Origin: Volutella citrinella
Taxonomy: Eukaryota; Ascomycota; Sordariomycetes; Hypocreales; Nectriaceae
NCBI GenBank assembly: GCA_034401135.1
Contig: JAWZSP010000001.1
Span: forward strand, 1,054,001 to 1,118,000
Length of the DNA: 64,000 nucleotides
Reading direction: 5' to 3'
Shown: piece by piece, positions 20,663-31,057 of the stretch
Position numbering within the stretch: position 1 is the stretch's first letter
How the letters are laid out: each line of letters starts with the position of its first letter
Notes under the pieces: model-generated
What the model was told of the DNA's origin: nothing
What the model saw: only the letters and a program-made list of their open reading frames with translations
Database searches by the model: none
Position numbers and translations under genes: made by a program

Positions 20663-22842
20663 TCACTTATTGAGTCCCATTAGCTCAGTCCCCTGCCTAA
20701 CCACATCTTGCAGCGAAGCCAGCTGCGCATCCGACAGGGGAGTGGGAGCGTTCTTCAATATCTCTGTGCACATCACCAGACAATTCTCACGGTCGACCTT
20801 GACCATGTTGGCCTGTTGCTTCGGGTCGACTTGCTGAGGCTGTAAGCCCAGGCCATCCGTCATCGACGCAACATCAGCGGTTGCGCCCTCCACGGGTGCC
20901 TCAATCGCCTTGACTTCATCACCGTCCACTGCTGCGTCACCCAGGACTGTTCGCCTCAGAGAAGCACTAGCTTCGGGAGAATCGAGGACCAAGGCGATGA
21001 CACCAGCACCATCTCGGGACCGACACATGAGAGCGAAGACAAACCAAGCTTCTGATCGAAGAATCGGCCACTTCTGCTGCGTAATGAGGAACGCCAGCGC
21101 CTTGGTAGGCACAATGCTGTGATAGAACTGGTTTCTAACACTGCTCTCGCGCTCCTCGAGGGAACCAGCTTCCGTAACTGGCGGCTCAGCCCCCTTGCGC
21201 TCGAAGACGAAGGTGTCTTGGGACGGATCCCAGTCAGGCAGGATCGGGGCTACTGGAGTGGTGTGAAGCACACGGCACAGGGCCGCAATACTGCGAGCGG
21301 CCTCGAGGTTGGTTGGCTCGGCATCGGAACGACTGAACACCGAGATGATGTCGTGAGCGGTGGTGTGCTCGTTGGCGGATTCCGCAGAGCTGGCGTCCCT
21401 GGGCTGGCACACCGCTCGAACGCTGTCCGGGCAGTTCACAATGAGCAGGCGAGTCAAAGAAACGGCGGCGAATTGAACCTGTGGCTGCGTGTCGAGCGTC
21501 AGGATGCGAGGAACGCAGCCCGGCTCTAGCAGGCCACCAAGGAGCGGCTTGTTTACGCTGGGGATTGCCAGGTTCTTGAGGAATGAGAGCGCAGAGTGCA
21601 TCAGTTGGGCGTCGTTGATAGCTGGGTTGGAGAGAAGGGCGACGAGGGGTTCGTGGGCCTTGTGAGTCCGCACAAGCGCAGTCGAGACCTCGTCTGAGCG
21701 GGAGATGTTGCCCAAGGCGAGACAGGCCGCCGCCTGTAGCGCGGGGTTTGAACCCTTCAGCCACGCAAGGAGAGAATGGACGACTGGGCTCTCCAAAGGA
21801 TAATGCTCGATAAATGTATCGATCCCTGTGAGATCCGCTAGGGTAGTCAGGAGCGCAGAGCAGAGCTTCTTCAGTTGAGTCGCATTGTCTTCGTCGTCCA
21901 ACTCTTTGGGGTCAAAGTGTGTGTGGGCATGGTGGAGTGCCGTCATGAACAGATTCATGTGTCCGTCTGAGATGAAGTTCTGCTGGAAGGTTTCGTTTGC
22001 CAAGTAGGACGCAGCAGTCGAGACCAGGCCCATGAAATCCTCGACATCATCCTTTGCCAGCGGACTGGTGGCGAGGTTGAGCAGAATCTGGACGGTGAGA
22101 GGGTTCGCCACGGCCGGCTCCCCATCCTGTGTGACGAGCAGGGAAAGGATCTTGCAGAAGTAGATGACGAGTGGCGCAAATCTTGGCAGGTTGGGGGAGG
22201 CCAGCAGCGCGGTGAGTTTGGAGTTGAGTCCAGCCTGTGAGGCTTTCAGCTGTGCCGGCTCTGCACGGGTCAGCACGGGTTACGGCAGTCAAGAGGCCGT
22301 TCGCGCTTACCATAGTCAACGAGGACGTTGAACAGAACCGGGATGGCATACGGGATGAGACTCAAGTTCTCAAGATGGCTCATGATAGTTTCGAGGTGGT
22401 TTCCCTCGACAACCCTGGCACGGTTTTCATCGGTATCTGCACACGAGTTGCCAATAATTCGGAAGGCTTGAACCTTGACGCCCTGCGTAGTTTCTGGAAT
22501 GGCGAGAGCTTCGAGAAAGAAGGCGAGAATTCCGGATTCACCATTGGGTAGGCGCCATGCCACTGTTTGCTTGGTGAGCATTGATGACCATTTTTCCTGG
22601 AGATGGATGAATCAGGTAGACGTACCGTCTCGGCTCCCATCTCCAAGAGCCTTCCCTATGCTTTCAAGGTTGGCCTGGTCCTCAGCAGCCGCCTTTCGGC
22701 AAGTTTCGAGCACATCGGATAGCAGCCCTGTTCTGCGTTGGCGTGCCTCGTCGGACTGGGGCAACTCGTCGGCCGCCTCTGGGAACACTCCGCTGCCTTC
22801 GCGCTGCAGCATCGCAGCAACCTCTTCTGAAGTTACAGACAT
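20663..22842 (-). CDS. SmgGDS/Rap1GDS1-like armadillo-repeat protein
   Basis: Three exons, 22842-22626, 22562-22311 and 22260-20663, join in phase 1 to give 688 residues. The start MSVTSEEVAAMLQREGSG is the first ATG. The body is built of helical armadillo repeats (SLLAWLKGSNPALQAAACLA, then LGNISRSDE, and KVQAFRIIGNSCADTDENRA, then RVVEGN), the hallmark of SmgGDS, a chaperone and weak exchange factor for prenylated small GTPases of the Rho/Rap type. The fungal relative is known as a Rap1 GDS-like or Bem4-like protein. The acceptor chosen for exon 2 (AAACAG at 22563) keeps the frame (SRD-V-AWRLPNGESG); the nearer CTCCAG acceptor would lead to a stop. It lies divergent from PAM16. Confidence 0.82.
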
Positions 22843-23420
22843 GATGAATCGTCGTTCTGGAGACTTCAGTGTGTGTGCGTCTGGGAAATTTGGCTGAGCC
22901 CGGATCGTCTAGGACTGTGCCGTCAAGGACTAGACTGGTTGCCTAGACTCTGCTGCTGCCCGTGAGAGTTTTGAGCCTTTCTTTTTCCCCTGGGGCAGAC
23001 TGGCAATTCAGAATTCCAGATTCACACAGCACGGTCTCCCAGGATTTTCTGAGACCTTAAGGCATTCAGCAAGTATTGATATTCACCGCTCAGCTCGTCC
23101 AACCCACCACTCGCCCAGCACTTGGATGCCCCCCATTGTGTAGTGGGGCAGTCGCCATGGTGGGGTGGTTTTCTCGGTGAGGACAAGGTGAGAGGCTAAT
23201 CCTCGGCGGGAGAAGCAGGCACCGGGTGGTCGGAAGCGCATATTTCCGACCTCGGATTGCTCCGTCCCGATAACCTGCCGGGGCAAATTTCAGCGGGCGA
23301 AGCCAGCCGTTGTTGAATTGCGGATCACGAGCCTTCCTTGTTGCTCGCCATTGCATCACGCAGTCCTTCTGGACCCCTGATCTAACACCCGGTTATATCG
23401 CCTTGGTTTCTTTTGTCACA
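22843..23420. promoter_or_regulatory. Divergent promoter region between the SmgGDS-like gene and PAM16
   Basis: The two start codons are 578 bp apart and transcribed away from each other. The region holds no convincing ORF and should contain both promoters. Confidence 0.55.
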
Positions 23421-23935
23421 ATGGTATGCATTCTCTATTCGCGCCACCAGCGCGGGTGCCTTGGCGACCCCTTCCAAATTTCCTTTCCTCGTCTGCGGCT
23501 CTCTAACACTTTTCCCATCAGGCGCACAAGTTCGTCATCACAGCCTTCCTCACAGGCAGCCGAATTCTCGGACGCTCGTTTGCCGCCGCGTACAAGCAGG
23601 CCCAGGCGACTTCAAATTACCAGCGCGCGCAGGCCAAGGCGGGCAACGGCGGCGCCGCCTCGCTGTCCTCGGGCATGACCCTCGAAGAGGCGTGCAAGAT
23701 CCTCGACGTCAAGCCCCCCGCGGGTGGCCAGGCCAACGTCGAGGAGGTCGTGGCCCGCTACAAGCGGCTCTTTGACGCCAACGACCCCCAGAAGGGCGGA
23801 AGCTTCTACCTCCAGAGCAAGATTGTGAGGGCCAAGGAGCGATTCGAGCGAGAGCTTGGCCCATTACGAGAGAAGATGGAGGCCGAGGCCGAGACCAAAG
23901 AGGGCTGGAAGCCCAAGGTTTACAAGGACCGGTAG
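23421..23935 (+). CDS. PAM16: Mitochondrial import motor subunit PAM16 (TIM16)
   Basis: PAM16 pairs with PAM18/TIM14 at the TIM23 channel and restrains its stimulation of matrix Hsp70. The first coding exon is only ATG (23421-23423). A 98-nt intron with CTAAC branch and CATCAG acceptor leads to exon 23522-23935, giving 138 residues. The protein begins MAHKFVITAFLTGSRILGRS, a hydrophobic N-terminal segment, followed by the tight J-like domain (MTLEEACKILDVKPP, then RYKRLFDANDPQKGGSFYLQ and SKIVRAKERFEREL). The HPD of true J-proteins is replaced by NDP, as is characteristic of this family. Length and motifs fit well. Skipping the ATG-only exon would give a wrong start at an internal Met. Confidence 0.94.
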
Positions 23936-24367
23936 ATGGCGCGCGTTCGACTTGACGAAATCCGATGCGGGGCCTTGCGCTCTGCCAACACGCGCCATCG
24001 GATTTGCACCTTAACCTGGAGTTTGAGAGACTTTCGCTTGCCCCGATGGGCCTCGATGGCCACAAACAAGGGGCGCTGGGACGCAGAATCTGAGAGGGAG
24101 GGGGGGCCGGGGCGTGGGAGAATGGATCCTCCGTGTATACATGTACATCTTCACTCGACTACGGCATGGCACGGCGTTTTTGGGATATCTGGGGGCGCGT
24201 TGAGCCGCTGGAGGTTGGTTCTAGACGAAACAAAAAGACGACCCATTTTATGTTTTTAATATACTTGTACCACTATCGAAATCTATGCCAACTTTATCTG
24301 CACTACTCTGGGCTGGGAGACCAGGCAAGTGATTCGGACCTGCGTAGTAAGACATGACTTGATGCTG
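23936..24367. other. Convergent 3' intergenic region
   Basis: This gap lies between the stops of PAM16 (+) and the single-pass membrane protein (-). No gene was recognised, and the part near 24240-24300 is AT-rich. Confidence 0.65.
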
Positions 24368-25441
24368 CTACCGCGAACCGGGGAACCTGTGTCGCGGTAA
24401 ATCCAAACCCCTCCCATACTGCTCTTCCCTGTCGCTGTATACACTCGAGGTCGCGTATAGGCTTCCCGTGTCATCAAAGGTGTCGTTGTCGCTGCTCCTC
24501 CTGATCTGCTGCCCGTCGCCATATGGCGAGAGCAATTCACGGCGATCACGCGTCTCGTTGCTGAAGGGAGGGTTTGATTCTCGGATACTATACGACCGAT
24601 CCTCAAATCGCGACAATGGTTCATGGAAGCTACCCGGGCCGCCACTGCCCTGCGAGTAGTCGCTCAGACATCTTTGCCGGCTCTCCGCATCTGTCAACAT
24701 CAGGCCCATGTCTCGCGTGTCGCGCTTCTCGGTCATGACGATAGTCGGCTGCCCGTTGCCGTGCTCGTAGGACGGCCTCGGGAGCGGCATGAGAGGAACC
24801 GGGGGTGTCTCATTCCCCGGCTCCAGGATGGGTAGGCTGATCCTGGGCTTCCCGTCCACGTCTCGTGTCTGGCGGCGGCTGGAGCAGTATCGGAACCCCA
24901 GATACAAGACCCCCAGAGACACGACACAGAGAAGCCCGAATACGATGCCCAGTATTTCCGGCGTCGAAAGCTTGTGCGGCTGCCCAGACGCATCCGCCGT
25001 GCTCGTGGTTGAAGTTGATGGTTGCGACGTCCAGCTGGATGGGGGATTCGGCAGTAATGTTGCAAGAGTAGTTGGGTTTGGAGGCTTAGGAGGATTCCCC
25101 CCTCCCCCCGGCAGGGTAATTGTAGGCTTTGGGTTGCTCCCACCCCTGTTGATGCTTCTGGTAGAGAAGAACGTCTCCCATCCCGGTATTGTTGTTGGGA
25201 CGAAGCTGGGATCTGCTCTACCTTGACTGCTTATATCACTTATATCAACGGTGAAGGTAGCTGATTTCCCATCCCCGATCGGCACAAGTAATTCAGTCGT
25301 GCGTTCTGGCCGCTCAGCACGGCCGAGATTCTGCAGCCGGGTCTTGGTTTCGGCTTTATGGCAGCAAGTTCCGGATTGCTGGACGGAGTCCTCGTCAACT
25401 CTCGGAATCTTCATGCTGGCATGGATCTTGCTAACCGAAGC
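24368..25441 (-). CDS. Single-pass membrane protein, Ser/Thr/Pro-rich ectodomain (5' end unresolved)
   Basis: A long exon reads from 25441 to a stop at 24368. It starts directly after a canonical acceptor (CACTTTGCAG), and the frame is blocked by TAA at 25457-25459. An upstream first exon is therefore expected, and I could not place it. If the first internal ATG at 25414 were used, no signal peptide would be present. The order is a Ser/Thr/Pro/Gly-rich ectodomain, one transmembrane helix (ILGIVFGLLCVVSLGVLYLG), a basic stop-transfer (RYCSSRRQTR) and a disordered cytoplasmic tail of about 170 residues rich in Arg, Asp and Ser. The layout resembles cell-wall sensors (Wsc/Mid2 style), but no WSC or Cys motif is visible, so this is only a topology-based call. 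Confidence 0.55.
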   Translation of the reverse strand, partial: ASVSKIHASMKIPRVDEDSVQQSGTCCHKAETKTRLQNLGRAERPERTTELLVPIGDGKSATFTVDISDISSQGRADPSFVPTTIPGWETFFSTRSINRGGSNPKPTITLPGGGGNPPKPPNPTTLATLLPNPPSSWTSQPSTSTTSTADASGQPHKLSTPEILGIVFGLLCVVSLGVLYLGFRYCSSRRQTRDVDGKPRISLPILEPGNETPPVPLMPLPRPSYEHGNGQPTIVMTEKRDTRDMGLMLTDAESRQRCLSDYSQGSGGPGSFHEPLSRFEDRSYSIRESNPPFSNETRDRRELLSPYGDGQQIRRSSDNDTFDDTGSLYATSSVYSDREEQYGRGLDLPRHRFPGSR

Positions 25442-25890
25442 CTGCAAAGTGAAGCATTAGCTCCTGGCAAGATGAATGAGAACAAGCCCGAGAACTTATA
25501 TGTGCCGTGTGATACGAATACCGAGGCATCTGTCGCCTACTGTCCCTTGTTATATGACTCAAATGATAGTCAGAGGATGAGTCTTGATTTGTTTGCTGGA
25601 GTACTGTTAGTGGTGCCACTCAACTAGGACGGTTTGCTGTGCGACGCAACCCGCGCCAGGAGCCACAAACGCACTTTTATAAAACTGGCATTCGAGCTGA
25701 TTCATCACATGGAGTTGGTTAGTTACTGCTGGACCTATGGGACTTGATGCAGCCATGGCTGTGATGGCGAACGAGGTTTGTGCAGAGACAGACACACAAT
25801 CAGGGGCCATCATCATGGGACCTTGGACATGACAACATAGCATTCCATGTGATACGTCTATTCTATATTTTAATCACCAGATGTTCTCTT
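25442..25890. other. Gap upstream of the membrane-protein exon
   Basis: This stretch must contain the missing first exon and promoter of the downstream membrane-protein gene and the 3' UTR of biotin ligase. A minus-strand frame beginning with three ATGs near 25811-25819 exists but shows no clear signal peptide. A TGACTCA heptamer is at 25555. Confidence 0.4.
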
Positions 25891-28137
25891 TCAGACCTTT
25901 CTCCTGACAAGGCCCTTCCAGAAGTCAAAGCTATTCTCGTCGCTCTGCAGCGTCCATATCTTGCCGGTTGCACGTCCTGAGCTGTTCACCTCCTCGGCGC
26001 GTAGCATACCCCAATCCCGCGTGATGCCGAGAATGCGCGCCTTGGCGCCGCCTTCAGCGTCCAGGGTCACGGACTGACCGCTGTGCAGCCAGTACTTGTA
26101 GTACCGCTCCTCCAGGTCGCGCGAGAAGCCCTCACGGAGGAACTGCTTGTGGACGGCTTCCGTGCGCGTCATGATGCGGGCTAGGAGGGTCTCTAGATGC
26201 AGCTCCTCTGCGTGGGGTGGGAGGAGGTCGGAAATGGACGTCGTTGGCCGAGGGTTTGTTGTGTTGATTCCAACGCCCACGATGACCTGATAGCTCCCGT
26301 TGCAGTAGAGACACTGCGACAGTATTCCACCAACCTTTACGTATGAAGGGTCTTTGGCCGTGCTCGCCGGGTCACGAGCATCTGGATTCGTTAGTTATGC
26401 GCTAGCGTGGTTGCTGTAGTTGGGTTACTCACAAATGTCGTTGGGCCATTTGAGCTTGAGTGGGACATTCTCATATCCGTGGCCATATGATTGCACCGCC
26501 TCAACCACAGCAATGGCCGAGATGTACTGGAGGAATACAATGGGGCGGGTGGTGGCCAGGCGAGCAGGGTGGCTGATGACAATGGAGTATTTCAGACAAC
26601 CTGCTGGAGAAACCCAGACGTTGGAACCGCGGCCACGGCCCGCAACTTGCGTGGAGGCGCACACCGTGAAGCCTGATGGGAGCTTGTCCATGATTTTGGG
26701 GTTCCTATATTGCCATTAGCATCGGTCATGGGCATGCCGTCTCATCTGCCGAGAACCTACTTCTCGAGAATAGTATTGGTGCTGGTCAGGACCTCGCCAT
26801 ACAGGAGCAAGTTGCCCCAGTCGTCGGCCTCACGTTCCATCAACTGGTATCGTTTGAGGCTCGAAAAGTATAGGTTGTGGTTGAACTGCGGCGTGAGCTT
26901 CGGCTCTGGGATGCCCCTTTCATGGGGCACGATCTTCTTGATGATCTTGCTGTAGTCGATGATGCCATCGGATTCAGAGCCGGAGCCGGAACCAGAGCCA
27001 TCCGCTTCAGCCAGCGACTGCCGCAGAGCTTCGGTGCTCCAGACTGTCTCTTCGTTCTGAATGTGGAACGTGTCGCCCTCGCCATAGATCCACTCTTCGC
27101 CATCCTTCTTCTCAATCACGTCGGCCAGGTCCGTGAGAAGCTCGCTCACAGCGAGGGGGTCGGCTGCAGATAGGTGCATCCGTGACAGTGACGGGATGCC
27201 CGAATCATGTTTGCTCACGTGGAAGTCGAGCTTGGACAGGCATGCTTTGAGAAAGTCCACGCGTGTCTTGTCAGCGGCTTCCAGCTTGGCGATGAGCTCG
27301 TCATAGCCAGGAATTTCGACGTGCGGGTGCAGATTGACGGCGGCAAACCTGACACAGAGGCTGTTAGCACAAGTCGCGGGAGAGTATTCATTCAACATGA
27401 GACTCACTCGGGATGTGGGCCGGTGAGAAGAGCCTTGCCCGTGCCTACCGTGCACAGGACAACTGCGGCTCGCCCGTCGCCGCCGTCGACATCCGTCTCC
27501 TCATCATAGCTCGCCAGAGTCTCAACCTTCCTGTCCTTAACAGAACCAGCGTCAACGAACACGCCGCCGCCATTGTAGTATGCGTAGGCTTCGTCGGACA
27601 ACTCGGCGCCCTCGAAAGCGGCCTGGTTGACCTTGAGCCTGACCACGCGAGCGCCCTTCTCACTGTGGTACTCAAACCCCTTGAAGGCACCTCCCCGCGC
27701 AGTGCCCGGGAAGAAGGCCAATTCTCTGTTACCAATGACCTCGAGGGGCCTATTGCCAACCTCGAACTCGCACCTCCCGCTGCCGTAGTAGCCGCCGGCG
27801 CAGAATCCCAGGTACGAGCCGCCACGGCGCACGTAGTCGAGGATGCGGCGATTTCCCTCTCCGTTGAGCGCCTTGCAGTAGCCTAGATCGGCACCCCCGG
27901 GGAAGACAAGCAGCTTGCAGGTCGATGCCCACGGCTCCTTCAGCAAGACCGTCTCGGTGATGGGGATGACGGCGTAGTTTTGCGACAGCAGCCTACGCAG
28001 GGTCCAGATGCAGTGGCGAACCGACTCAACAGTGGTGCCCGTTCCTTGGCAGAGTGTGAGACGAAAACAAATCCAGAGAGGTGAACAGAGGGAGTTTTAC
28101 CTGTGTACACCAGGACATTGAGCTTGACGGGCGCCAT
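25891..28137 (-). CDS. BPL1: Biotin-protein ligase (holocarboxylase synthetase)
   Basis: The enzyme attaches biotin to carboxylases through biotinyl-AMP. Five exons are predicted: 28137-28101, 28044-27408, 27348-26761, 26704-26433 and 26381-25891, closing in frame to 674 residues (yeast Bpl1 has 690). The N-terminus MAPVKLNVLVYTG leads into the glutamine-amidotransferase-like domain typical of eukaryotic enzymes (LLVFPGGADLGYC, then GSYLGFCAGGYYGS). The biotin/AMP loop GRGRGSNVW is at about residues 443-451, and the catalytic KWPND, which the fourth intron directly follows, is at about 506-510. GVGINTTNPRP and a C-terminal BPL_C-like domain follow. The first intron uses an AAG acceptor. The gene is divergent from COA4, with 218 bp between start codons. 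Confidence 0.95.
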
Positions 28138-28355
28138 CGTGGTCGCAGGCAGTCGGGGTACAAGACCAGGTCGTCGCTTCGTCACTTGATCTCGCCTTGA
28201 CCAATTTTGCCCCCTCTCTCACACCACTTGGGCTTGACTTTCTCACTCTTCCCTATTTTTTCCACCTTGCGCACGACGACGTTGACAGTCCCTGCGACTA
28301 TCTAGTAGCACTAGACCACGAAGAAAAAGGAATAAGACGACGCAATTCCACGAGA
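28138..28355. promoter_or_regulatory. Compact bidirectional promoter of BPL1 and COA4
   Basis: Only 218 bp lie between the two divergent start codons, so the 5' UTRs and promoters of both genes must share it. The + strand is C/T-rich in the first half (CACTCTTCCCTATTTTTTCC), and a GAC/GACGACG-rich part follows. Confidence 0.6.
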
Positions 28356-28986
28356 ATGACAAAAGAAGAGAGCCAGGCCCAGCAGAATGCGGCTGCTGAG
28401 GACGACGACGAACCCGATGACTGGTTGGTTGCCCCTCCCTTGAGCCAGAGCTCGATAGAAGCCGCAGGCTCTCGCTCAGGCTCTTGTTCCCGCCACCAGC
28501 CACTAAAGCCGAGGCCTTCTGATGCAGGGACAAGCGGATCTTCAGTACCGGCTGTGCAGGTATGACCCCCCAAAAAAAACCCAAAGTGGAACGGAGCCGG
28601 TCCCGGGACTGGAAGACGGGCGGCGTCCTCCTGCACGACAATTTAGATCGATCTGCCGCGGGCTGGTTTTTGCCGGCGGGATGCGGGTGTTGAGCGCCGC
28701 CACCCACTGTACCCGGCCGCCGTTGGCTGACTTGTTGGGATGGCGCAGATGAGAACGCTAAGATGACCGACTGCTACTTTGACAAGAAGGACTGGCGCGC
28801 GTGTGCCGAAGAAGTGAGATATCCCCCAACCCCCCCTGCTTCCATATCTCACACACTCTTTTAATTTTCCCATTTTCTTTTGTCCCCAGCAAGTTCACAG
28901 GACTGACACTGCGCAAGATGGAAAACTTCCGACAGTGCTGGAAGTCACACGACAACGACAAGAGGACGTCGACAAAGGATAATTGA
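28356..28986 (+). CDS. COA4: Twin-CX9C cytochrome oxidase assembly protein COA4/CMC3
   Basis: Four exons, 28356-28423, 28528-28559, 28749-28813 and 28918-28986, close in frame to 77 residues. The spliced core is WDKRIFSTGCADENAKMTDC, then YFDKKDWRACAEEMENFRQC and WK. It contains two exact CX9C motifs (C-X9-C, 10 residues, C-X9-C), the signature of CHCH proteins folded in the intermembrane space by the MIA pathway. The WDKRI start and KxWR spacing match COA4/Cmc3, needed for cytochrome oxidase assembly. The N-terminus is acidic (EDDDEPDDW). No exon alone contains the domain, so it is invisible to single-frame searches. The last intron ends in AAG; the earlier CAG acceptor would break the frame. 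Confidence 0.87.
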
Positions 28987-29311
28987 ATTAATTCGAGAAA
29001 AGACCCATCTCATCTGTACTATACAAGGCTTGTAAGATTAGAACCGACAGCACTTCACACAGTCATCATCGTCATGCAAATATAATTCATCCCGATGCTT
29101 CCTCGTCTGGTCTATGTAAGGTGAACCCCCTCCCCCCAGCCTATCAGAAACGGGCGGCCATGGCGGCCGTTCGGTGTGCACTGTCCAGCCGCACCGGAGC
29201 ATCTGTTTTCCCGGGCAAGCTGCCAACCTCAAAAAATTGTATCAGCTCCAAAAGTTCATCGCGCCTCATAGACAGCTTGGATAGCTTCAGCCTCGATCAC
29301 TCTCCACAATC
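28987..29311. other. Intergenic region, MGM101 promoter
   Basis: This stretch of 325 bp holds the COA4 3' UTR and the MGM101 promoter and leader. No gene was recognised. Confidence 0.6.
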
Positions 29312-30607
29312 ATGTTCGCCGTCCGTCGCGCCTTTACTAGGCCGTACCAGCTGCCGCGACAGCTTCCCTTCGCCCGCTGTCGCCCAATTACTCCTCTGCG
29401 GCCCTATTCCACTGAGACTACGGCCGCGCCCGCGACGCCAGCAACGTCTTCAGAGCCCGAAGCCAAGACTCCCGAAGCACAGGCGCCCGAAGCACAGGCG
29501 CCCGAAGCGAAGGCCCCCGAGGCACCGACGTCCGAGGTGAAGGCTCCCGAAGCGAAGGCTCCCGAAGTGAAGACGTCCGAAGCGACTGCTCCCGATGTGA
29601 ATGCTCCCGAAGTCAAGGCTGCTGATGCAAAGGCACCTGATACGAAGGCACCCGATGCGACGGCGATGTTTGCAGCAAAGACGAACAATAAGAAGCCTGC
29701 CACGACGCAGGCCGCGAAGCCCTTCGCCAAGCATCCCCCAAAGCCCAGGACAGTCTCAAAGCAAATCTATGGCAAGCGCCCTGCTGCCGAGTCAGCTAAG
29801 CCTGCTGCTTCACCCAAGCCTGCTGCCCCAGCCAAGCCTGCTACCCCAGCCAAGCCTGCTACTCCAGCCAAGTCTGCCACTCCCGCTCCTGCCGCTCCGA
29901 CCTCGAATTCGAACCCCGCAGCCGCCTTCGGTGGGCAGTACACGGCGCCGCACAACCTGGCATGGTTCAGGACGACCGAAGACGCTGCGAATGATGTGAA
30001 CGCCGCGATTGACTGGGAGACGAGCTACGCGGGCATCGGTAGTCAGCCCGTCACCAAGGAGCAGTGGCGTGTCCTGTCGCGGCCTATTGGCGTGCAGGAT
30101 ATCGAGGTCAAGCCCGACGGCGTCATCTACCTGCCCGAAGTCAAGTACCGACGGAGGCTGAACGAGGCCTTTGGCCCGATGGGATGGGGCATCGTGCCTC
30201 GAGGCGAGACCGTGGTGGGAGAGGCCATTGTGACCCGCGAGTACGCCCTCGTCGTCAACGGCCGGTAAGTGCACTATTCCCCCGACATGTTCAAGTCTCG
30301 CCGACGACCCAGTAACTGACTTTTGTTCAATGGCAGATTCGTCGCGCAGGCCCAAGGTTACAACAGCTACTTCGGCCCCGACCAGGTCCCCGCGGCCGTC
30401 GAGGGCGCCAAGTCCAATGCGCTGATGCGGTGCTGCAAGGACCTGGGCATCGCCTCCGACCTCTGGGATCCCACCTTCATCCGCTGGTTCCGCAAGACGC
30501 ACATGGAGGACGCCTGGGTGGAGCATCAGACGACCAAGAAGAAGCGCAACTTTTGGTTCCGCAAGGGCCATGTCGAGGTCCAGTACCCCTACAAGCTCTC
30601 CAAGTAA
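29312..30607 (+). CDS. MGM101: Mitochondrial genome maintenance protein MGM101
   Basis: This is a mitochondrial nucleoid DNA-binding protein, related to Rad52-type annealing proteins, that is needed for mtDNA repair and recombination. Two exons, 29312-30264 and 30337-30607 (GTAAGT donor, GGCAG acceptor), give 407 residues. The N-terminus (MFAVRRAFTRPYQLPRQLPF, then ARCRP) is a matrix presequence. Residues about 48-118 are a degenerate Ala-Pro-Glu-Ala-Lys repeat, and about 165-205 a Lys-Pro-Ala repeat. The conserved core starts near residue 210: WETSYAGIGSQPV, then FGPMGWGIVPRGE, YALVVNGRFVAQAQGYNSYF, ALMRCCKDLGIASDLWDP and KKKRNFWFRKG, continuing to the C-terminus. Yeast Mgm101 has 269 residues, so the extra length is the repeat-rich linker. 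Confidence 0.95.
29455..29670 (+). repeat. Coding minisatellite-like PEA/KAPE repeat in MGM101
   Basis: About 14 degenerate units of a 15-nt motif (GCTCCCGAAGCGAAG and variants) encode repeats such as APEAKAPEA and APEVKTSEA between the presequence and the core of MGM101. The repeat keeps the frame throughout. Confidence 0.75.
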
Positions 30608-31057
30608 ACAAGCCCTAGTCGAGGGAGTGTGTTTGGGAGATGCTTCCATGTGTGGGCAGCCCTTCTGATCATGAGGGTATTCATGTACGATATAGGTGAA
30701 CGGTGTAGGTTCTCGGCGAGTCTACGTGTGATATAACAGCATTGATGGGACGGGTGAACAAAAGAGCCGGAGTATGGCGAACACGAACTAACGTTGCGTA
30801 CCATGATGCAACGGGGAGTCCTGCGCTCTCAACATGTAATAGAACTGATCCTCTCATTTTGTCCAGAAGAACCTTCTCGTGGACAGTCTGTAAAATATAG
30901 CCGTTTCCTTTGTAACGATTCTGATCAAAGTGATGCTACGGCAACTGTCAAGAGCTGGAACTCAGGCCTCTTGACAGCTCGGCCGTGGTGGGGAATAAAA
31001 AATAGCAATGAAGGGACCGAAACTCCCCGAAACCTAAGACTACAAACGTAGAGGTGC
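30608..31057. other. Convergent 3' intergenic region
   Basis: This gap lies between the MGM101 stop (+) and the stop of the YOP1-like gene (-). No gene was recognised. Confidence 0.65.

Noticed and set aside
22572..22625. Nearer CTCCAG acceptor for intron 1 of the SmgGDS-like gene
   Set aside because: From a phase-1 donor it leads to a TGA after about 20 codons. The AAACAG acceptor at 22563 keeps the conserved frame.
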